DNA of 64,000 nt from Mycolicibacterium fluoranthenivorans (GCF_011758805.1 NZ_JAANOW010000001.1:1798001-1862000); one strand, 5' to 3'. Positions 25,487-34,999 are shown, numbered from the stretch's first letter. Numbers and translations: made by a program. Notes: a model not told the origin generated them from the sequence alone.

Positions 25487-25500
25487 ACTATTTGGTACAT
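25487..25500 (-). promoter_or_regulatory. Second, degenerate copy of the TetR-type site upstream of qsuB
   Basis: On the minus strand the sequence reads ATGTACCAAATAGT, matching the qsuD-side site ATGTACGAACTAGT at 12 of 14 positions. It lies about 35 bases upstream of the qsuB start and 57 bases upstream of the TetR start, so it could serve both divergent promoters. Confidence 0.5.
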
Positions 25501-25535
25501 TGATGTCAAGAGTGGCCCCCGTCACAGGAGGAATG

Positions 25536-27308
25536 ATGAAGACATCGATCGCCACGGTCTCGCTCTCCGGCTCGCTCGTCGAGAAGCTGCACGCCTGCGC
25601 GGCGGCGGGATTCGACGGCGTCGAGATCTTCGAACCCGACCTGATCGCCGGTGATCACTCACCGGAGGAGATCCGCCAGCTGGCCCGCCGACTGGGGCTG
25701 TCGCTGGACCTCTACCAACCCCTGCGCGACCTGGAGGGTGTCGACGACGCCGTCTTCGCCGACAATCTGCGCCGAGCCGGGGCCACCTTCGCCACCGCCC
25801 GCCGTCTCGGTATCGACACCGTGCTGGTGTGCAGCAACGTGGCCACGGCGACCATCGACTCCGACGAGGTGTCGGCGCAACAGTTGCGCCGCGTGGGGGA
25901 GCTCGCCGCCGAGTACGGTGTGCGGATCGCCTTCGAGGCGCTGGCCTGGGGCCGCTTCATCGACGACTACCGCCGCGCCTGGCGGGTGGTGGAACTGGCC
26001 GCACACCCGAATGTCGGTGTGTGCCTTGACAGTTTCCATGTGCTCTCGCGCGGGCACGATCCTTCGGGAATCGCGGACATCCCCGGCGACAAGATCTTCT
26101 ACCTGCAACTGGCGGACGCGCCCGCACTGTCCATGGACGTGTTGTCGTGGAGCCGCCATCATCGCCTGTTCCCCGGCGAGGGCTCATTCGACCTCGCCGG
26201 ATTCGTCCGCCACACGCTGGCCGCCGGCTACACCGGCCCGCTGTCGCTGGAGGTCTTCAACGACACCTTCCGCCAGACCGATCCCGGTCACACCGCCGTG
26301 CACGCCCTTCGGTCGCTGGTGTGGCTGGACGATCAGGTGGCCCACACCCTCACCGAGGCCACACCGCCGACCGGCTTCGACTTCGTGGAGATCAAGGCCG
26401 AGGACACCAGCGAGGTGGAAGTCCTGCTCACCCAGCTCGGCTTCACCCCGCGCGGACGCCACCGCACCAAACCGGTCTCGCTGTGGTCGGCCGGTGCGGC
26501 CCGGGTGGTGCTCAACGAACAGCAGGCTCGCGATCAGGTGCCGCACGTCGCGGCCATCGGCCTGCAGGTGCCCGATGCCGAGGCCACCTCGCGGCGCGCG
26601 GCCGAACTGATGGCGCCGGTGGCCTACCGGCGCACGTACGCCGCCGAGCAGCCGTTCGGTGCCGCCGTCGCCCCCGACGGGACCGAGATGTTCTGGAGCA
26701 GCGAGCCCGCCTGGGTCGCCGAGTTCGAACGCGGTGTACCTCAGGGCCCGAGCCCGGTGGCCGCGATCGACCACGTCAACCTCACCCAGCCCTGGCAGAC
26801 CGCCGAGGATGCCGTGCTCTTCCTCACCAGTGTGTTCGGCCTGAGCGCGGGGGAGCCGGCCGAGGTGCCCGGGCCCACCGGGTTGGTGCGCAGCCAGGTC
26901 ATGCACAACGCCGACAAGTCCGTGCGGTTGCCGCTGAACGTCGCGCCGCACATCCTGGACGGCGCGGGCCTGCCCCAGCACGTCGCGTTCTCCTGCACCG
27001 ATGTCCTCGCGCTGGCCCGCGCCGCACAGGCCGCGGGGCTGCAGTTCCTGGCCATACCGGACAACTACTACGACTACCTGTCCGGCCGGTTCGGCTTGGC
27101 CGAGGACACCGTGGCCGAACTGCGCGAGCTCAACCTGCTCTACGACCGGTCACCGCACGGTCACTTCATCCACTTCTACACCCGCACGGTCGGCACCGTG
27201 TTCCTGGAATTCGTGCAGCGGTTCGGCGCCTACGACGGTTACGGGACCGACAATGCACCGGTGCGCCTTGCCGCTCAGCGGGGCCGCCTCGGTACCGTAC
27301 GGACGTGA
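25536..27308 (+). CDS. qsuB: 3-dehydroshikimate dehydratase with C-terminal HPPD-like domain, QsuB type
   Basis: A 590-residue two-domain protein. The N-half (about 1-275) is a TIM-barrel sugar isomerase/AP-endonuclease-like domain ([48 protein letters not shown]) that converts 3-dehydroshikimate to protocatechuate. The C-half is two VOC modules resembling 4-hydroxyphenylpyruvate dioxygenase ([30 protein letters not shown]). AGGAGG at 25526-25531 favours ATG 25536; an adjacent ATG at 25533 is too close. The GTGA overlap couples it to the dehydroquinase. Confidence 0.92.
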   Translation: MKTSIATVSLSGSLVEKLHACAAAGFDGVEIFEPDLIAGDHSPEEIRQLARRLGLSLDLYQPLRDLEGVDDAVFADNLRRAGATFATARRLGIDTVLVCSNVATATIDSDEVSAQQLRRVGELAAEYGVRIAFEALAWGRFIDDYRRAWRVVELAAHPNVGVCLDSFHVLSRGHDPSGIADIPGDKIFYLQLADAPALSMDVLSWSRHHRLFPGEGSFDLAGFVRHTLAAGYTGPLSLEVFNDTFRQTDPGHTAVHALRSLVWLDDQVAHTLTEATPPTGFDFVEIKAEDTSEVEVLLTQLGFTPRGRHRTKPVSLWSAGAARVVLNEQQARDQVPHVAAIGLQVPDAEATSRRAAELMAPVAYRRTYAAEQPFGAAVAPDGTEMFWSSEPAWVAEFERGVPQGPSPVAAIDHVNLTQPWQTAEDAVLFLTSVFGLSAGEPAEVPGPTGLVRSQVMHNADKSVRLPLNVAPHILDGAGLPQHVAFSCTDVLALARAAQAAGLQFLAIPDNYYDYLSGRFGLAEDTVAELRELNLLYDRSPHGHFIHFYTRTVGTVFLEFVQRFGAYDGYGTDNAPVRLAAQRGRLGTVRT

Positions 27309-27745
27309 CCGAACGCCTACTGCTGCTCGTCAACGGGCCCAACCTGAACCTGCTGGGTACCCGGCAGCCCGAGGTGTACGGCGCCACCACGCTGCCGGAG
27401 ATCGAGGCCGCGGTGACCACCCTCGCCGCCGAGCTCGGATTCGGGGTGCGGGCGGTGCAGAGCAACCACGAGGGTGCGTTGATCGACGCGATCCATGCCG
27501 CCCGCGGCGAATGCGCCGGCATCATCATCAACCCGGGCGCCTACAGCCACACCTCGATCGCGATCCGCGATGCGCTGTCCTCGGTCGACCTGCCGGTCGT
27601 GGAGGTACACCTGAGCAATATCCACGCCCGCGAGGAATTCCGGCACCACTCCTATGTCTCGGCGGTGGCCGACGCCGTCATCGCCGGTGCCGGGCCCGCC
27701 GGCTACGACTACGCGGTGCGGTATCTCGCCGCCAAGCTGACATGA
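27305..27745 (+). CDS. aroQ: Type II 3-dehydroquinate dehydratase
   Basis: A 146-residue dodecameric-type dehydroquinase. It has [20 protein letters not shown] with the flexible lid Arg and catalytic Tyr, [20 protein letters not shown] (catalytic His) and [17 protein letters not shown]. It converts 3-dehydroquinate to 3-dehydroshikimate. In this operon it probably serves quinate catabolism (QsuC role) rather than aromatic biosynthesis. GTG 27305 overlaps the qsuB stop; its stop overlaps the next gene by ATGA, tying the island to the backbone gene. Confidence 0.94.
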   Translation: MTERLLLLVNGPNLNLLGTRQPEVYGATTLPEIEAAVTTLAAELGFGVRAVQSNHEGALIDAIHAARGECAGIIINPGAYSHTSIAIRDALSSVDLPVVEVHLSNIHAREEFRHHSYVSAVADAVIAGAGPAGYDYAVRYLAAKLT

Positions 27746-28128
27746 GCCTGCAGCCCCCGATCGTGCGCTACGCGGGTTATCTGGTGGCCGCGGAGGCGGT
27801 CACCGCCCTCGCCGTGGCCGTCGTACTCGCGGTGCTGGCCAGTGGCGGCACCGACAAACATGCGCAGGGATTCAACGCTTACGGCACCGCGGGCTGGTTC
27901 GCGATCATGGGCGCCGGCCTGCTGGCCGGCGGCTGGGCGCTGATCACCGGCCGACGCTGGGGGCGCGGGATCGGTGTGTTCGCCAACCTGCTGCTGCTCG
28001 GCGTGGCGTGGTACCTGTTCACCTCGCACCAGGTGGCCTACGGGTTCGCCGTCGCGGCGCTCGCCGTACTGACGCTGGGCATGCTGTTCAGCCCGTCGGC
28101 CGTGCACTGGACCACCGGTGAAGACTAG
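27742..28128 (+). CDS. Conserved four-helix membrane protein (Rv3217c-like)
   Basis: A 128-residue integral membrane protein with four hydrophobic segments at about 9-32, 47-68, 75-92 and 96-114. It contains the motif [23 protein letters not shown] and ends with a short polar tail. Function unknown. It matches what I remember of mycobacterial Rv3217c, which in M. tuberculosis lies next to the lipid kinase gene; here the 19-kb catabolic island separates them. Its stop codon overlaps the stop of the convergent channel gene. Confidence 0.75.
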   Translation: MSLQPPIVRYAGYLVAAEAVTALAVAVVLAVLASGGTDKHAQGFNAYGTAGWFAIMGAGLLAGGWALITGRRWGRGIGVFANLLLLGVAWYLFTSHQVAYGFAVAALAVLTLGMLFSPSAVHWTTGED

Positions 28129-29534
28129 CCCTCGGTGCGGGTGCTGAGCACCCGCCGGGCGCTGGCTCGCCGGTCCTCGATGGCGCGGCCGAATTCCTGC
28201 AGCAGCAGGGGGTTCCGCTGGACCACCAACTCGATGTGCTCACGGTCCACATGCACCACCGTGACCTCGCTGAGGGCATGCGCGTAGCCGATGACGGGCT
28301 GCCGGGTCAGGGTGCTCTGGCCGAGGAACCCGCCCTCTTCGAGCGTGCCGATCGTCAGCCGCGGTTCATCTCCGGTTCCCGTGGTCAGTGCGACACGACC
28401 GGCCAGGATGAACGTCATACGATCCGGCACCTCACCGGCGCGCTGGATCACCTCGTCGGCGCCGTAGCGATCCAGCGTGGCGGAGGGAATCAGCTCCTGT
28501 TGCTGTTCGGCGTTCAGTCGCAACGTCGGTGCCACCACTTCGGCCACCGCTGCGGCGATCCGCTCGGGTGTCGTGAAATCGTCTGCGGCCTCGTCGAGAT
28601 GCAGACCCGCGCGCCGCGACGCGTACCAGATCCATTGCAGGAAGGTGGTCTTGGCGGGCCCGTCATCGGCGGGCGAGGTCAGCGGGATCGTCGTGCGGTA
28701 CTCCAGCCCGCCGACAGGTGTCGACGACACGGTGCCGCCGGGGCGCAACTGCGGTAGTTCGGCGGCCACCCTGGTCAGCAGAGCGCACACCTGATTGGGG
28801 GGATCGGCCAGCGAGAAGATCGTGGTCACGGTGATCTTGTGGGTGTCGCCGGGCCGGCTGAGGTTCGTGAACGAGGCGCCGGCCAGTACCGAGTTCGGCG
28901 TGATCTGCAATCCGGTGCTGGTTTCCAGGTGGACTGCGCGCCAATTGACTTCGACGACCCGGCCGCGGGCGGCCGCGGTGTCCAGCCAGTCGCCCAGCTG
29001 AAACGGCTGCTCGAACAGCATCAGCAGGCCGGAGATGATCTGGCCGACCGAGTTCTGCAAGGTCAGACCGATGACGATCGAGGTGATGCCGAGCGCGGTG
29101 AACAGGCCGCGGACGTTCGCGCCCCAGATGTAGGAGAAGATCAGCGCCAAGCCGACGGCGATCAGCACGAAGCGCCCGACATCGACGAAGATCGTCGGAA
29201 CCCGCTTGCGCCAGGTGCCCGCGGGAGCGCCCTGGAAGAGGGTGGCATTCACCCCGGACAGCAGCAGCACCAGCACGACGAAGGCGAAGAGGGTGGCGAC
29301 CGTGCGGACCGAGGTGGCTTCGGCCGGAACCTGTCTGGCTTCGGTCAGCAGCAGCAACAGCGCACCGAGCGGCAACAGGTAGTTGCGCATCACCGTCACC
29401 GGTCGCGCCAGCGCGCTCTGTTTCCGCCGCAGCGCATGCTGCCACTCGGTGAGCAGCACCAGCCCGATCGGCAGTCCGATCGCGATGCCGACGGCCCAGT
29501 AGAACCAGGACGAGGTGAAGACGTCGGCCGTCAT
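28125..29534 (-). CDS. MscS-type mechanosensitive channel with C-terminal cyclic-nucleotide-binding fold
   Basis: A 469-residue protein. Four or five N-terminal membrane helices (to about residue 140) lead into the MscS core (GLFTALGITSIVIGLTLQNSVGQIISG, FEQPFQLGDWLD, ITPNSVLAGASFTN) and a beta/alpha MscS_C part. A cNMP-binding domain follows at about 330-450. The phosphate-binding cassette looks degenerate: GGFLGQSTLTRQPVIGYAHA where FGE...R(T/S)A is usual, so cAMP binding is uncertain. ATG 29534 overlaps the cyclase stop. The pair resembles M. tuberculosis Rv2434c-Rv2435c, which lies elsewhere in that genome. Confidence 0.85.
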   Translation of the reverse strand: MTADVFTSSWFYWAVGIAIGLPIGLVLLTEWQHALRRKQSALARPVTVMRNYLLPLGALLLLLTEARQVPAEATSVRTVATLFAFVVLVLLLSGVNATLFQGAPAGTWRKRVPTIFVDVGRFVLIAVGLALIFSYIWGANVRGLFTALGITSIVIGLTLQNSVGQIISGLLMLFEQPFQLGDWLDTAAARGRVVEVNWRAVHLETSTGLQITPNSVLAGASFTNLSRPGDTHKITVTTIFSLADPPNQVCALLTRVAAELPQLRPGGTVSSTPVGGLEYRTTIPLTSPADDGPAKTTFLQWIWYASRRAGLHLDEAADDFTTPERIAAAVAEVVAPTLRLNAEQQQELIPSATLDRYGADEVIQRAGEVPDRMTFILAGRVALTTGTGDEPRLTIGTLEEGGFLGQSTLTRQPVIGYAHALSEVTVVHVDREHIELVVQRNPLLLQEFGRAIEDRRASARRVLSTRTEG

Positions 29535-31750
29535 CGTGGCTCCACCAATCGCCAGATGGGTTCGTCGTGCCCGTCCACGTTCACCGTGCCGACGGAGGTG
29601 AAGGTCATCGTCTCGCGCAGCGCTTGGTACACCCGGTCGGTGACGTCGATCCCGAGTTGTGACGAGCCGCTCTTGATCTGGTAGGCGACGTTCACCGCCG
29701 CTCCCCACATGTCGAACACGACGGAATGGCGGCCGCCGAGACCACTGCTCACCGTGCCGGTGTCGATACCGGCACGCAGGCCCAGATTGTTGTTGGTCTC
29801 GCTGTTGAACCGGTCGATGATGCGCTGGCATTCCACCGCGAAATCGACCGTCCGGCGCACGTTGTCCAGCCGCGGCACGTTCAAGCCGCAACTGCCCAGA
29901 TAGCCGTTGCGCACCGCCCGGCCGCGCTCGATGCCGAGACTGTCTGCAGCGGCGTCGAATTGGCGCTCGATCTCGTTGACCAGGGCCAGCGAGCGATCCG
30001 AGGTCAGCTCGGCCTGGAGGCGGTCGAGCCCGACGATATCGGCGAAGATCACCGTGACGTCCTGATGCTCCTCGGCGGCGATCTCCTCACCCTGCCGGTA
30101 GCGCTCGGCGATCGGCTCGGGCATCAGCAGTGCCAACAGTCGGGCATTCTCCTTACGCTGCTCGACGAGGAGTTCCTCCTTGACCGTCAGGCTTCTGCTC
30201 ATCTCGTTGAATGCCTCGGTCAGATCACCGATCTCGTCCCGCGTCTCGATCGGTATCGCGACGTCGTAGTCACCGGCGCTGATCCGTTGCGCGCCGGCTT
30301 CCAGTCGTCGAATCGGCCGGACGAACAGCTGGGCGAGGAACACCGAGGCCACGCAGACGGCGAAGATGATCCCGACCGTCGACATCACCATGGTCCTGGT
30401 GAACGTCGACTCCCTGGCGAAGGCCTCCTCGGTGTTGACCGTCGCGACGATGGACCAGTGCAGTTCCGAATCGGGGATCACCACCGGGGCGTAGGCCTGC
30501 AGCGATCTGTTGCCGAGGTAGTCGGTCGCGATCTGGGTCCCCGACTCACCGCGCGCGGCCGCGCGCGTGGTCTCCGGTGGGATGGGCTGGACGAGCGTGG
30601 TGCCGCCCAACTGGATGGCCCGGTCGGCGATATCGCGCGGGGTGCCGGCCTCGACGACATCGTGTCGGTAGACCTGCGGATCCTGCAGGAAAACCCGGGA
30701 ATCGGAGCGCATCAGATTGTCGGGACCGACCAGGAAGACTTCGCCGGTGTCACCGAGGCCGAACTCCGTCCAGCGCTTGTCGAAGGTCATCAGCCTGTTG
30801 ATCTTCGACGCCGGGAACTGCATCGCGAGTACACCCACCGCGTGACCGTCCGCCACGACCGGAGTGACCATCCACGCCGTCGGCTCGTTCTCGGCGGGTT
30901 GGTAGAGCTCGAAATCGGTGAATCCCACATAGTCGATTGCGTTGGAGGACAGGGCTTTCTGGTATGCGGCACGCAGCTTGGATCCGCTGTACGGTCCGGT
31001 CAGGATGTTGGTGCCCAGATCGACGTCTTTGTACGCGGTGTAGACCATGTTGCCGCGGGTGTCCAGGAGCATCGCGTCCTCGAACTCGAAGCGGGTGACG
31101 ATCTCGCGGAAGAAATCCTGGTATCGGGCGTTGGCGGCCGACCACGGGCTGCCGTCGTGGGCGTCGTCCATCTTGACGGCAGTGTCGTCGTTCTGCCGAA
31201 GTGCGGTGTAGTTGGCCTGGAGGTAGCGCTGCGCGGTGTCCTGCGGGATCAACTGGTCGGCGTCGAGCTTGACCCCGCTGGCCTGCTGAACCTGTGTGAG
31301 ATAGGTGTTGGTGTAGTAGTCGGTGAGTGACTGCGCCTGCGCCGGACTGAGGGGTTTGTTCTCCAGTGCGTCGAATCCGGCGGTGAAGTCCGCCAGGGCG
31401 CTCCGGGTGGTGGCACCCCGGGCGTAGATGATCATCGAGTTCTTCAGGTCGTTCAGTTGTTCCTGGAGCGCGCGCGACTGTGACTGCCGCACTTCCGTCA
31501 GGCGGGTGAAGGCGGAGTCGCGCAGTGAGGTCCGGCCCGCCTGGAAAGCGATGATGCCGACGACGGTGGCCGCCACGATGGTGCACAGCACCAACATCAC
31601 CACGAGCTTGGACTGGATGCTGACATTGGCGAGCAGCCGACGACGCTGGAAGCGGTCGATTCGCCGAGACAGCGCCGAGGGTTTGGTACCTGATCCGGGC
31701 GCGTTGTCACCCCGATCCGCGGCAGCGTGTTGCTCCGATACCTCTGCCAT
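29531..31750 (-). CDS. Membrane receptor with class III cyclase domain, catalytic residues altered
   Basis: A 739-residue protein. TM1 is at about 46-68, then an extracellular sensor of dCACHE type to about 445, TM2 (VMSTVGIIFAVCVASVFLA), a HAMP domain (RPIRRLEAGAQRISAGDYDV), and a class III cyclase domain from about 560. The first metal Asp is kept (D571 in FADIVG). The second metal position is Asn (N615 in RAVRNGYLG), and the transition-state Arg is Gln (Q691 in NVAYQIKS). That argues for a weak or inactive cyclase. ATG 31750 has AAGGG 6 bases upstream. It is translationally coupled to the channel gene. Confidence 0.88.
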   Translation of the reverse strand: MAEVSEQHAAADRGDNAPGSGTKPSALSRRIDRFQRRRLLANVSIQSKLVVMLVLCTIVAATVVGIIAFQAGRTSLRDSAFTRLTEVRQSQSRALQEQLNDLKNSMIIYARGATTRSALADFTAGFDALENKPLSPAQAQSLTDYYTNTYLTQVQQASGVKLDADQLIPQDTAQRYLQANYTALRQNDDTAVKMDDAHDGSPWSAANARYQDFFREIVTRFEFEDAMLLDTRGNMVYTAYKDVDLGTNILTGPYSGSKLRAAYQKALSSNAIDYVGFTDFELYQPAENEPTAWMVTPVVADGHAVGVLAMQFPASKINRLMTFDKRWTEFGLGDTGEVFLVGPDNLMRSDSRVFLQDPQVYRHDVVEAGTPRDIADRAIQLGGTTLVQPIPPETTRAAARGESGTQIATDYLGNRSLQAYAPVVIPDSELHWSIVATVNTEEAFARESTFTRTMVMSTVGIIFAVCVASVFLAQLFVRPIRRLEAGAQRISAGDYDVAIPIETRDEIGDLTEAFNEMSRSLTVKEELLVEQRKENARLLALLMPEPIAERYRQGEEIAAEEHQDVTVIFADIVGLDRLQAELTSDRSLALVNEIERQFDAAADSLGIERGRAVRNGYLGSCGLNVPRLDNVRRTVDFAVECQRIIDRFNSETNNNLGLRAGIDTGTVSSGLGGRHSVVFDMWGAAVNVAYQIKSGSSQLGIDVTDRVYQALRETMTFTSVGTVNVDGHDEPIWRLVEPR

Positions 31751-31907
31751 CGGCATCCCTTCGCCGCTCCGACCTCACCGGTCCGGCCGCAGATTAACAC
31801 CGAAGTGACAGATGGGGACCAAGTGCCTGATGGGATTTGTCAAGAATTTACGCAACCGCAGGCCGGCCGAGACCGAAACCGCCGCGGATCCTGTCGGTCG
31901 CGTGTGG

Positions 31908-32393
31908 TCAGGCGCTCTCTTGCGCCAGTGCGGTCAGTTCGGGTCCGGACACCCGATAGGTGGTCCACTCGGTCTGCGGCTTGCCGCCGACACTGTCGTA
32001 CAGGGCGATCGCGTTGACATTCCAGTTGAGCACCGCCCACGACAGCCGGGTGCCGCCGCGCCGCACACATTCGGCGGCCAAGGTGGCCAACAACTTCCGG
32101 GCCAGACCGCGCCGCCGAAATGCCGGGCGCACGAACAGGTCTTCGAGGTAGATCCCGGTCACCCCGTCCCAGGTGGAGAAGTTCAGGAACCACACCGCGG
32201 TGGCCGCGGCCTGTCCGTCGACCTCGACCACATGCGCGTACGCCACCGGCTCCGGGCCGAAAAGGGCGGTGTGCAAGTGCCCTTCGGTGACGGTGCATTC
32301 GTCGGAAGCGTTCTCGAACTCGGCGAGCTCCCGGATCATCCCGATGATCTCGGGCTCGTCACCGGGTCGGGCCCAGCGGATCAACTCACTCAT
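31908..32393 (-). CDS. GNAT N-acetyltransferase
   Basis: A 161-residue single-domain GNAT, close to the spermidine/spermine acetyltransferase-like group. It starts with IRWARPGDEPEIIGMIREL. The acetyl-CoA loop is VRPAFRRRGLARKLLATLA (about 88-106), followed by the LSWAVLNWNVNAIALYDSVG C-terminal signature. The substrate is not predictable. Its ATG lies inside the last codons of entC (8-base overlap), so the two are cotranscribed. The equivalent in M. tuberculosis (Rv3216) is next to entC. Confidence 0.87.
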   Translation of the reverse strand: MSELIRWARPGDEPEIIGMIRELAEFENASDECTVTEGHLHTALFGPEPVAYAHVVEVDGQAAATAVWFLNFSTWDGVTGIYLEDLFVRPAFRRRGLARKLLATLAAECVRRGGTRLSWAVLNWNVNAIALYDSVGGKPQTEWTTYRVSGPELTALAQESA

Positions 32394-33456
32394 TCGCTAC
32401 TCCTAGTCCTGTCAGGATCGTCCGGAACTTGGTGGTGGTTTCGTCGACCTCGTCGTCGGGATCCGATTCGGCGACGATCCCGCCACCGGCATGCGCCAGC
32501 GCGGTGCGGCGGTCGGCCGAGAGCACCGCACAGCGGATCGACACCACCCACCGGCCGTCGCCGCGGGCGTCACACCAGCCCACCGCGCCCGCGTAGAAGC
32601 CGCGGTCACCCTCGAGTTCGGCGATGAGGGCGGCCGCTGCGTCGGTGGGTACCCCGCCGACGGCCGGAGTGGGGTGCAGGGCCAGCGCGAGATCCAATGC
32701 GGTGGTGCTGCTTTCGCGCAAGCGGCCGCGAATCGGGGTGCTCAGGTGCCACAGCGCGTCGGTGCCGTGCAACTCGGGTTCGGGTGCAATCTGCAGCTCC
32801 ACGCACAGCGGGTCGAGCGCCTTACGCATCACATCGACGACGAATGCGTGTTCGCGGCGGTTCTTTTCGGAGGCCGCGAGCCCCGCGGCGTGGGCGGCGT
32901 CGACGGCCGGGTCCGCCGATCGTGGAGCCGATCCGGCGAACGGCTGACAGATCACCGTCTCGCCCTCGCGTGCCACCAACAGCTCGGGGCTGGCGCCGAC
33001 CAGCGTGCCCGCCGATCCCAGCTCCGCCAGATAGACGGTGGCGGCCGGGTCGGCGCTCGCCAGCCGGCGCAGCACCGAGCGGGGATCCCAGCCGTCGTCG
33101 GCGGTCAGTTTCAGCGCGCGGGCCAGCACCACCTTGTCCAGGGCCGACCCGCGCAGCCGGCGCACCGCTTCGGCGACCCGGGCCCGGTGCACCTCGCCGG
33201 CGGGCAGGGTCGTGCGTGCGCGCACCGTCGGGGCCGCCGTGACGGGCCAGTCCGGCAGGGCGTCGGTGAACTCCACCCGCTCCGGGGTGAACAACGCGGC
33301 GGGCTTGCTCAGGTCAAAAGGCAACGCGCCCAACACAATAGTGGCGGCTCCGGTCCGCAGCGCCTCTTGGGCGTCGGGTATCCGGGGATAGTGCCGGAGG
33401 GCTCCGTCGGCGAGCATGGTGCCCGACGGCCCGGAGAGCACGAACGACGGTGTCAC
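32386..33456 (-). CDS. entC: Isochorismate synthase
   Basis: A 356-residue chorismate-utilising enzyme of the MST family, needed for salicylate/mycobactin or menaquinone precursor supply. Conserved blocks are ALDKVVLARAL, the CQPFAGSAPR segment, ALWHLSTPIRGRL, LHPTPAVGGVPTDAA and GDRGFYAGAVGW. GTG 33456 overlaps the stop of the upstream phosphatase gene by GTGA, and a 46-codon upstream extension in another gene's territory was rejected. The neighbour order phosphatase - entC - GNAT matches the mycobacterial backbone. Menaquinone-type MenF is the alternative. Confidence 0.88.
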   Translation of the reverse strand: MTPSFVLSGPSGTMLADGALRHYPRIPDAQEALRTGAATIVLGALPFDLSKPAALFTPERVEFTDALPDWPVTAAPTVRARTTLPAGEVHRARVAEAVRRLRGSALDKVVLARALKLTADDGWDPRSVLRRLASADPAATVYLAELGSAGTLVGASPELLVAREGETVICQPFAGSAPRSADPAVDAAHAAGLAASEKNRREHAFVVDVMRKALDPLCVELQIAPEPELHGTDALWHLSTPIRGRLRESSTTALDLALALHPTPAVGGVPTDAAAALIAELEGDRGFYAGAVGWCDARGDGRWVVSIRCAVLSADRRTALAHAGGGIVAESDPDDEVDETTTKFRTILTGLGVANE

Positions 33457-34064
33457 GCCGGCAGGCACGGGTTCACATGGCCGGTCAGGCCCAGCGCGGT
33501 GATCTGGCGTACGCCGTGCTCGAAACCGCATACGGCGATCGAGGCCGCGGCCATCGACAACCGGATGCCCTCGGACACCGGCAACTCGATCCATCGGGTC
33601 AGCATCGAGCGGGAGAAGTGGCCGTGCCCGACGAACACCACATCACGGTCGACCATCTGGCCCAGCGCCAACTCCAGCGCCGCGTCGGCCCGTGCGGTGA
33701 CATCGGCCATGCTCTCGCCGCCCGGGCACGGATGCGTCCACACCGTCCAACCCGGCACGGACTGCCTGATCTGCGGTGTGGTGAGCCCTTCGTAGTCGCC
33801 GTAATCCCACTCGGCCAGCAGGGGCGTGACCTCGTCGACGGTCAGCCCGGCCAGCTCGGCGGTCACCAGGGCGCGCCGGCGCGGACTGCTCACCACCAGC
33901 GGGTTGCGCAGCTGCAGATCACCCAGCGCCTCCGCGGCGAGTTCGGCCTGCCTCCTGCCGACATCGGTGAGTTCGAGATCGGTGCGGCCGGTGTGCTTGC
34001 CGATCTTCGACCATTCGGTCTCACCGTGTCGAAGCAGGAACAGTCGGTGTTGCTGGACGCTCAT
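33453..34064 (-). CDS. gpm2: Histidine phosphatase (phosphoglycerate mutase-like, acid phosphatase)
   Basis: A 203-residue histidine phosphatase from ATG 34064. The catalytic RHG motif is in LFLLRHGETEWS (residues 8-19). The second core His is in VVFVGHGHFSRSM, with E in LLAEWDYGDYEG. The M. tuberculosis homologue (Rv3214, named gpm2) was shown to be an acid phosphatase rather than a mutase. A 49-codon upstream extension would translate the interspersed repeats and was rejected. Divergent from parA, with the two-unit repeat array between them. Confidence 0.9.
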   Translation of the reverse strand: MSVQQHRLFLLRHGETEWSKIGKHTGRTDLELTDVGRRQAELAAEALGDLQLRNPLVVSSPRRRALVTAELAGLTVDEVTPLLAEWDYGDYEGLTTPQIRQSVPGWTVWTHPCPGGESMADVTARADAALELALGQMVDRDVVFVGHGHFSRSMLTRWIELPVSEGIRLSMAAASIAVCGFEHGVRQITALGLTGHVNPCLPA

Positions 34065-34070
34065 CTCGGG

Positions 34071-34113
34071 GCGAGCGCAGCGACGGGGAAACTTGTCGGG
34101 CGAGCGAAGCGAT
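34071..34113 (+). repeat. Two-copy array of the interspersed element, gpm2-parA divergent promoter region
   Basis: Cores GCGAGCGCAGCGAC (34071-34084) and GCGAGCGAAGCGAT (34100-34113) are spaced 29 bases apart with related flanks (CGGGGAA / GGGGGAG). The array begins 7 bases upstream of the gpm2 start codon, inside what must be its 5' leader, and 72 bases upstream of parA. Confidence 0.8.
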
Positions 34114-34185
34114 GGGGGAGATCCACCGGGCCGATTCTGCCCCACGCCCGGCCGCAGTGGATGCTCGCGTGCTTGGATGGTCGGT

Positions 34186-34980
34186 GTGACGCGAGTACTA
34201 GCGGTCGCCAATCAAAAGGGTGGGGTCGCCAAGACCACGACGGTGGCGTCGCTGGGTGCTGCCTTCGTCGAGCTGAAGCAGCGGGTGCTGCTGATCGACC
34301 TGGACCCGCAGGGCTGTCTGACGTTCTCGCTGGGCCAGGATCCGGACGACCTGGCGGTGTCGGTGCACGAGGTGCTGCTCGGTGACGTGGAGCCCAGTGC
34401 GGCGCTGGTGACCACCGCCGAGGGCATGACGGTGCTGCCGGCCAATATCGACCTGGCCGGTGCCGAGGCGATGCTGTTGATGCGGGCCGGCCGTGAATAC
34501 GCGCTCAAGCGCGCCCTGGCCAAGGTGTCCGATCAGTTCGACGTCATCATCATCGACTGTCCACCGTCGCTCGGGGTGCTCACGCTCAACGGTCTGACGG
34601 CTGCCGATGAGGTGATCGTGCCGCTGCAGTGCGAGACGCTGGCGCACCGCGGCGTCGGCCAGTTCCTGCGCACCGTCAGCGATGTCCAGCAGATCACCAA
34701 CCCGGATCTCAAGCTGCTCGGTGCGCTGCCCACGCTCTACGACTCGCGCACCACCCACAGCCGTGACGTGCTTTTCGACGTCGTCGACCGGTACAACCTG
34801 CCGGTGCTCGCTCCACCGATTCCCCGCACGGTGCGGTTCGCGGAGGCCACAGCCTCCGGCGCCTCGGTCCTGACGGGCCGGAAGAACAAGGGCGCCAACG
34901 CTTATCGCGATCTGGCCGGCGCGCTGCTGCGACACTGGAAGACCGGCAAGGCGCTGGCGACGTTCACCCCGGAGCTCTGA
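34186..34980 (+). CDS. Orphan ParA/Soj-type ATPase
   Basis: A 264-residue P-loop ATPase of the ParA/MinD family. The deviant Walker A is NQKGGVAKTTT, Walker A' IDLDPQGCLTF, Walker B VIIIDCPPSLG. No parB gene or parS-like site is nearby, so it is an orphan Soj-like protein equivalent to Rv3213c, not the chromosomal parA. It may position a cellular cargo or regulate by DNA binding; the function is unproven. GTG 34186 gives the usual length. Convergent with the PQQ-like gene, with only 19 bases between stops. Confidence 0.9.
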   Translation: MTRVLAVANQKGGVAKTTTVASLGAAFVELKQRVLLIDLDPQGCLTFSLGQDPDDLAVSVHEVLLGDVEPSAALVTTAEGMTVLPANIDLAGAEAMLLMRAGREYALKRALAKVSDQFDVIIIDCPPSLGVLTLNGLTAADEVIVPLQCETLAHRGVGQFLRTVSDVQQITNPDLKLLGALPTLYDSRTTHSRDVLFDVVDRYNLPVLAPPIPRTVRFAEATASGASVLTGRKNKGANAYRDLAGALLRHWKTGKALATFTPEL

Positions 34981-34999
34981 GCCCCAGCGCCGGAGGGGA

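Noticed and set aside
34186..34980. Chromosome partition locus parAB-parS
   Set aside because: There is no parB gene and no parS-like sequence nearby; the ATPase is an orphan matching the Rv3213c position.
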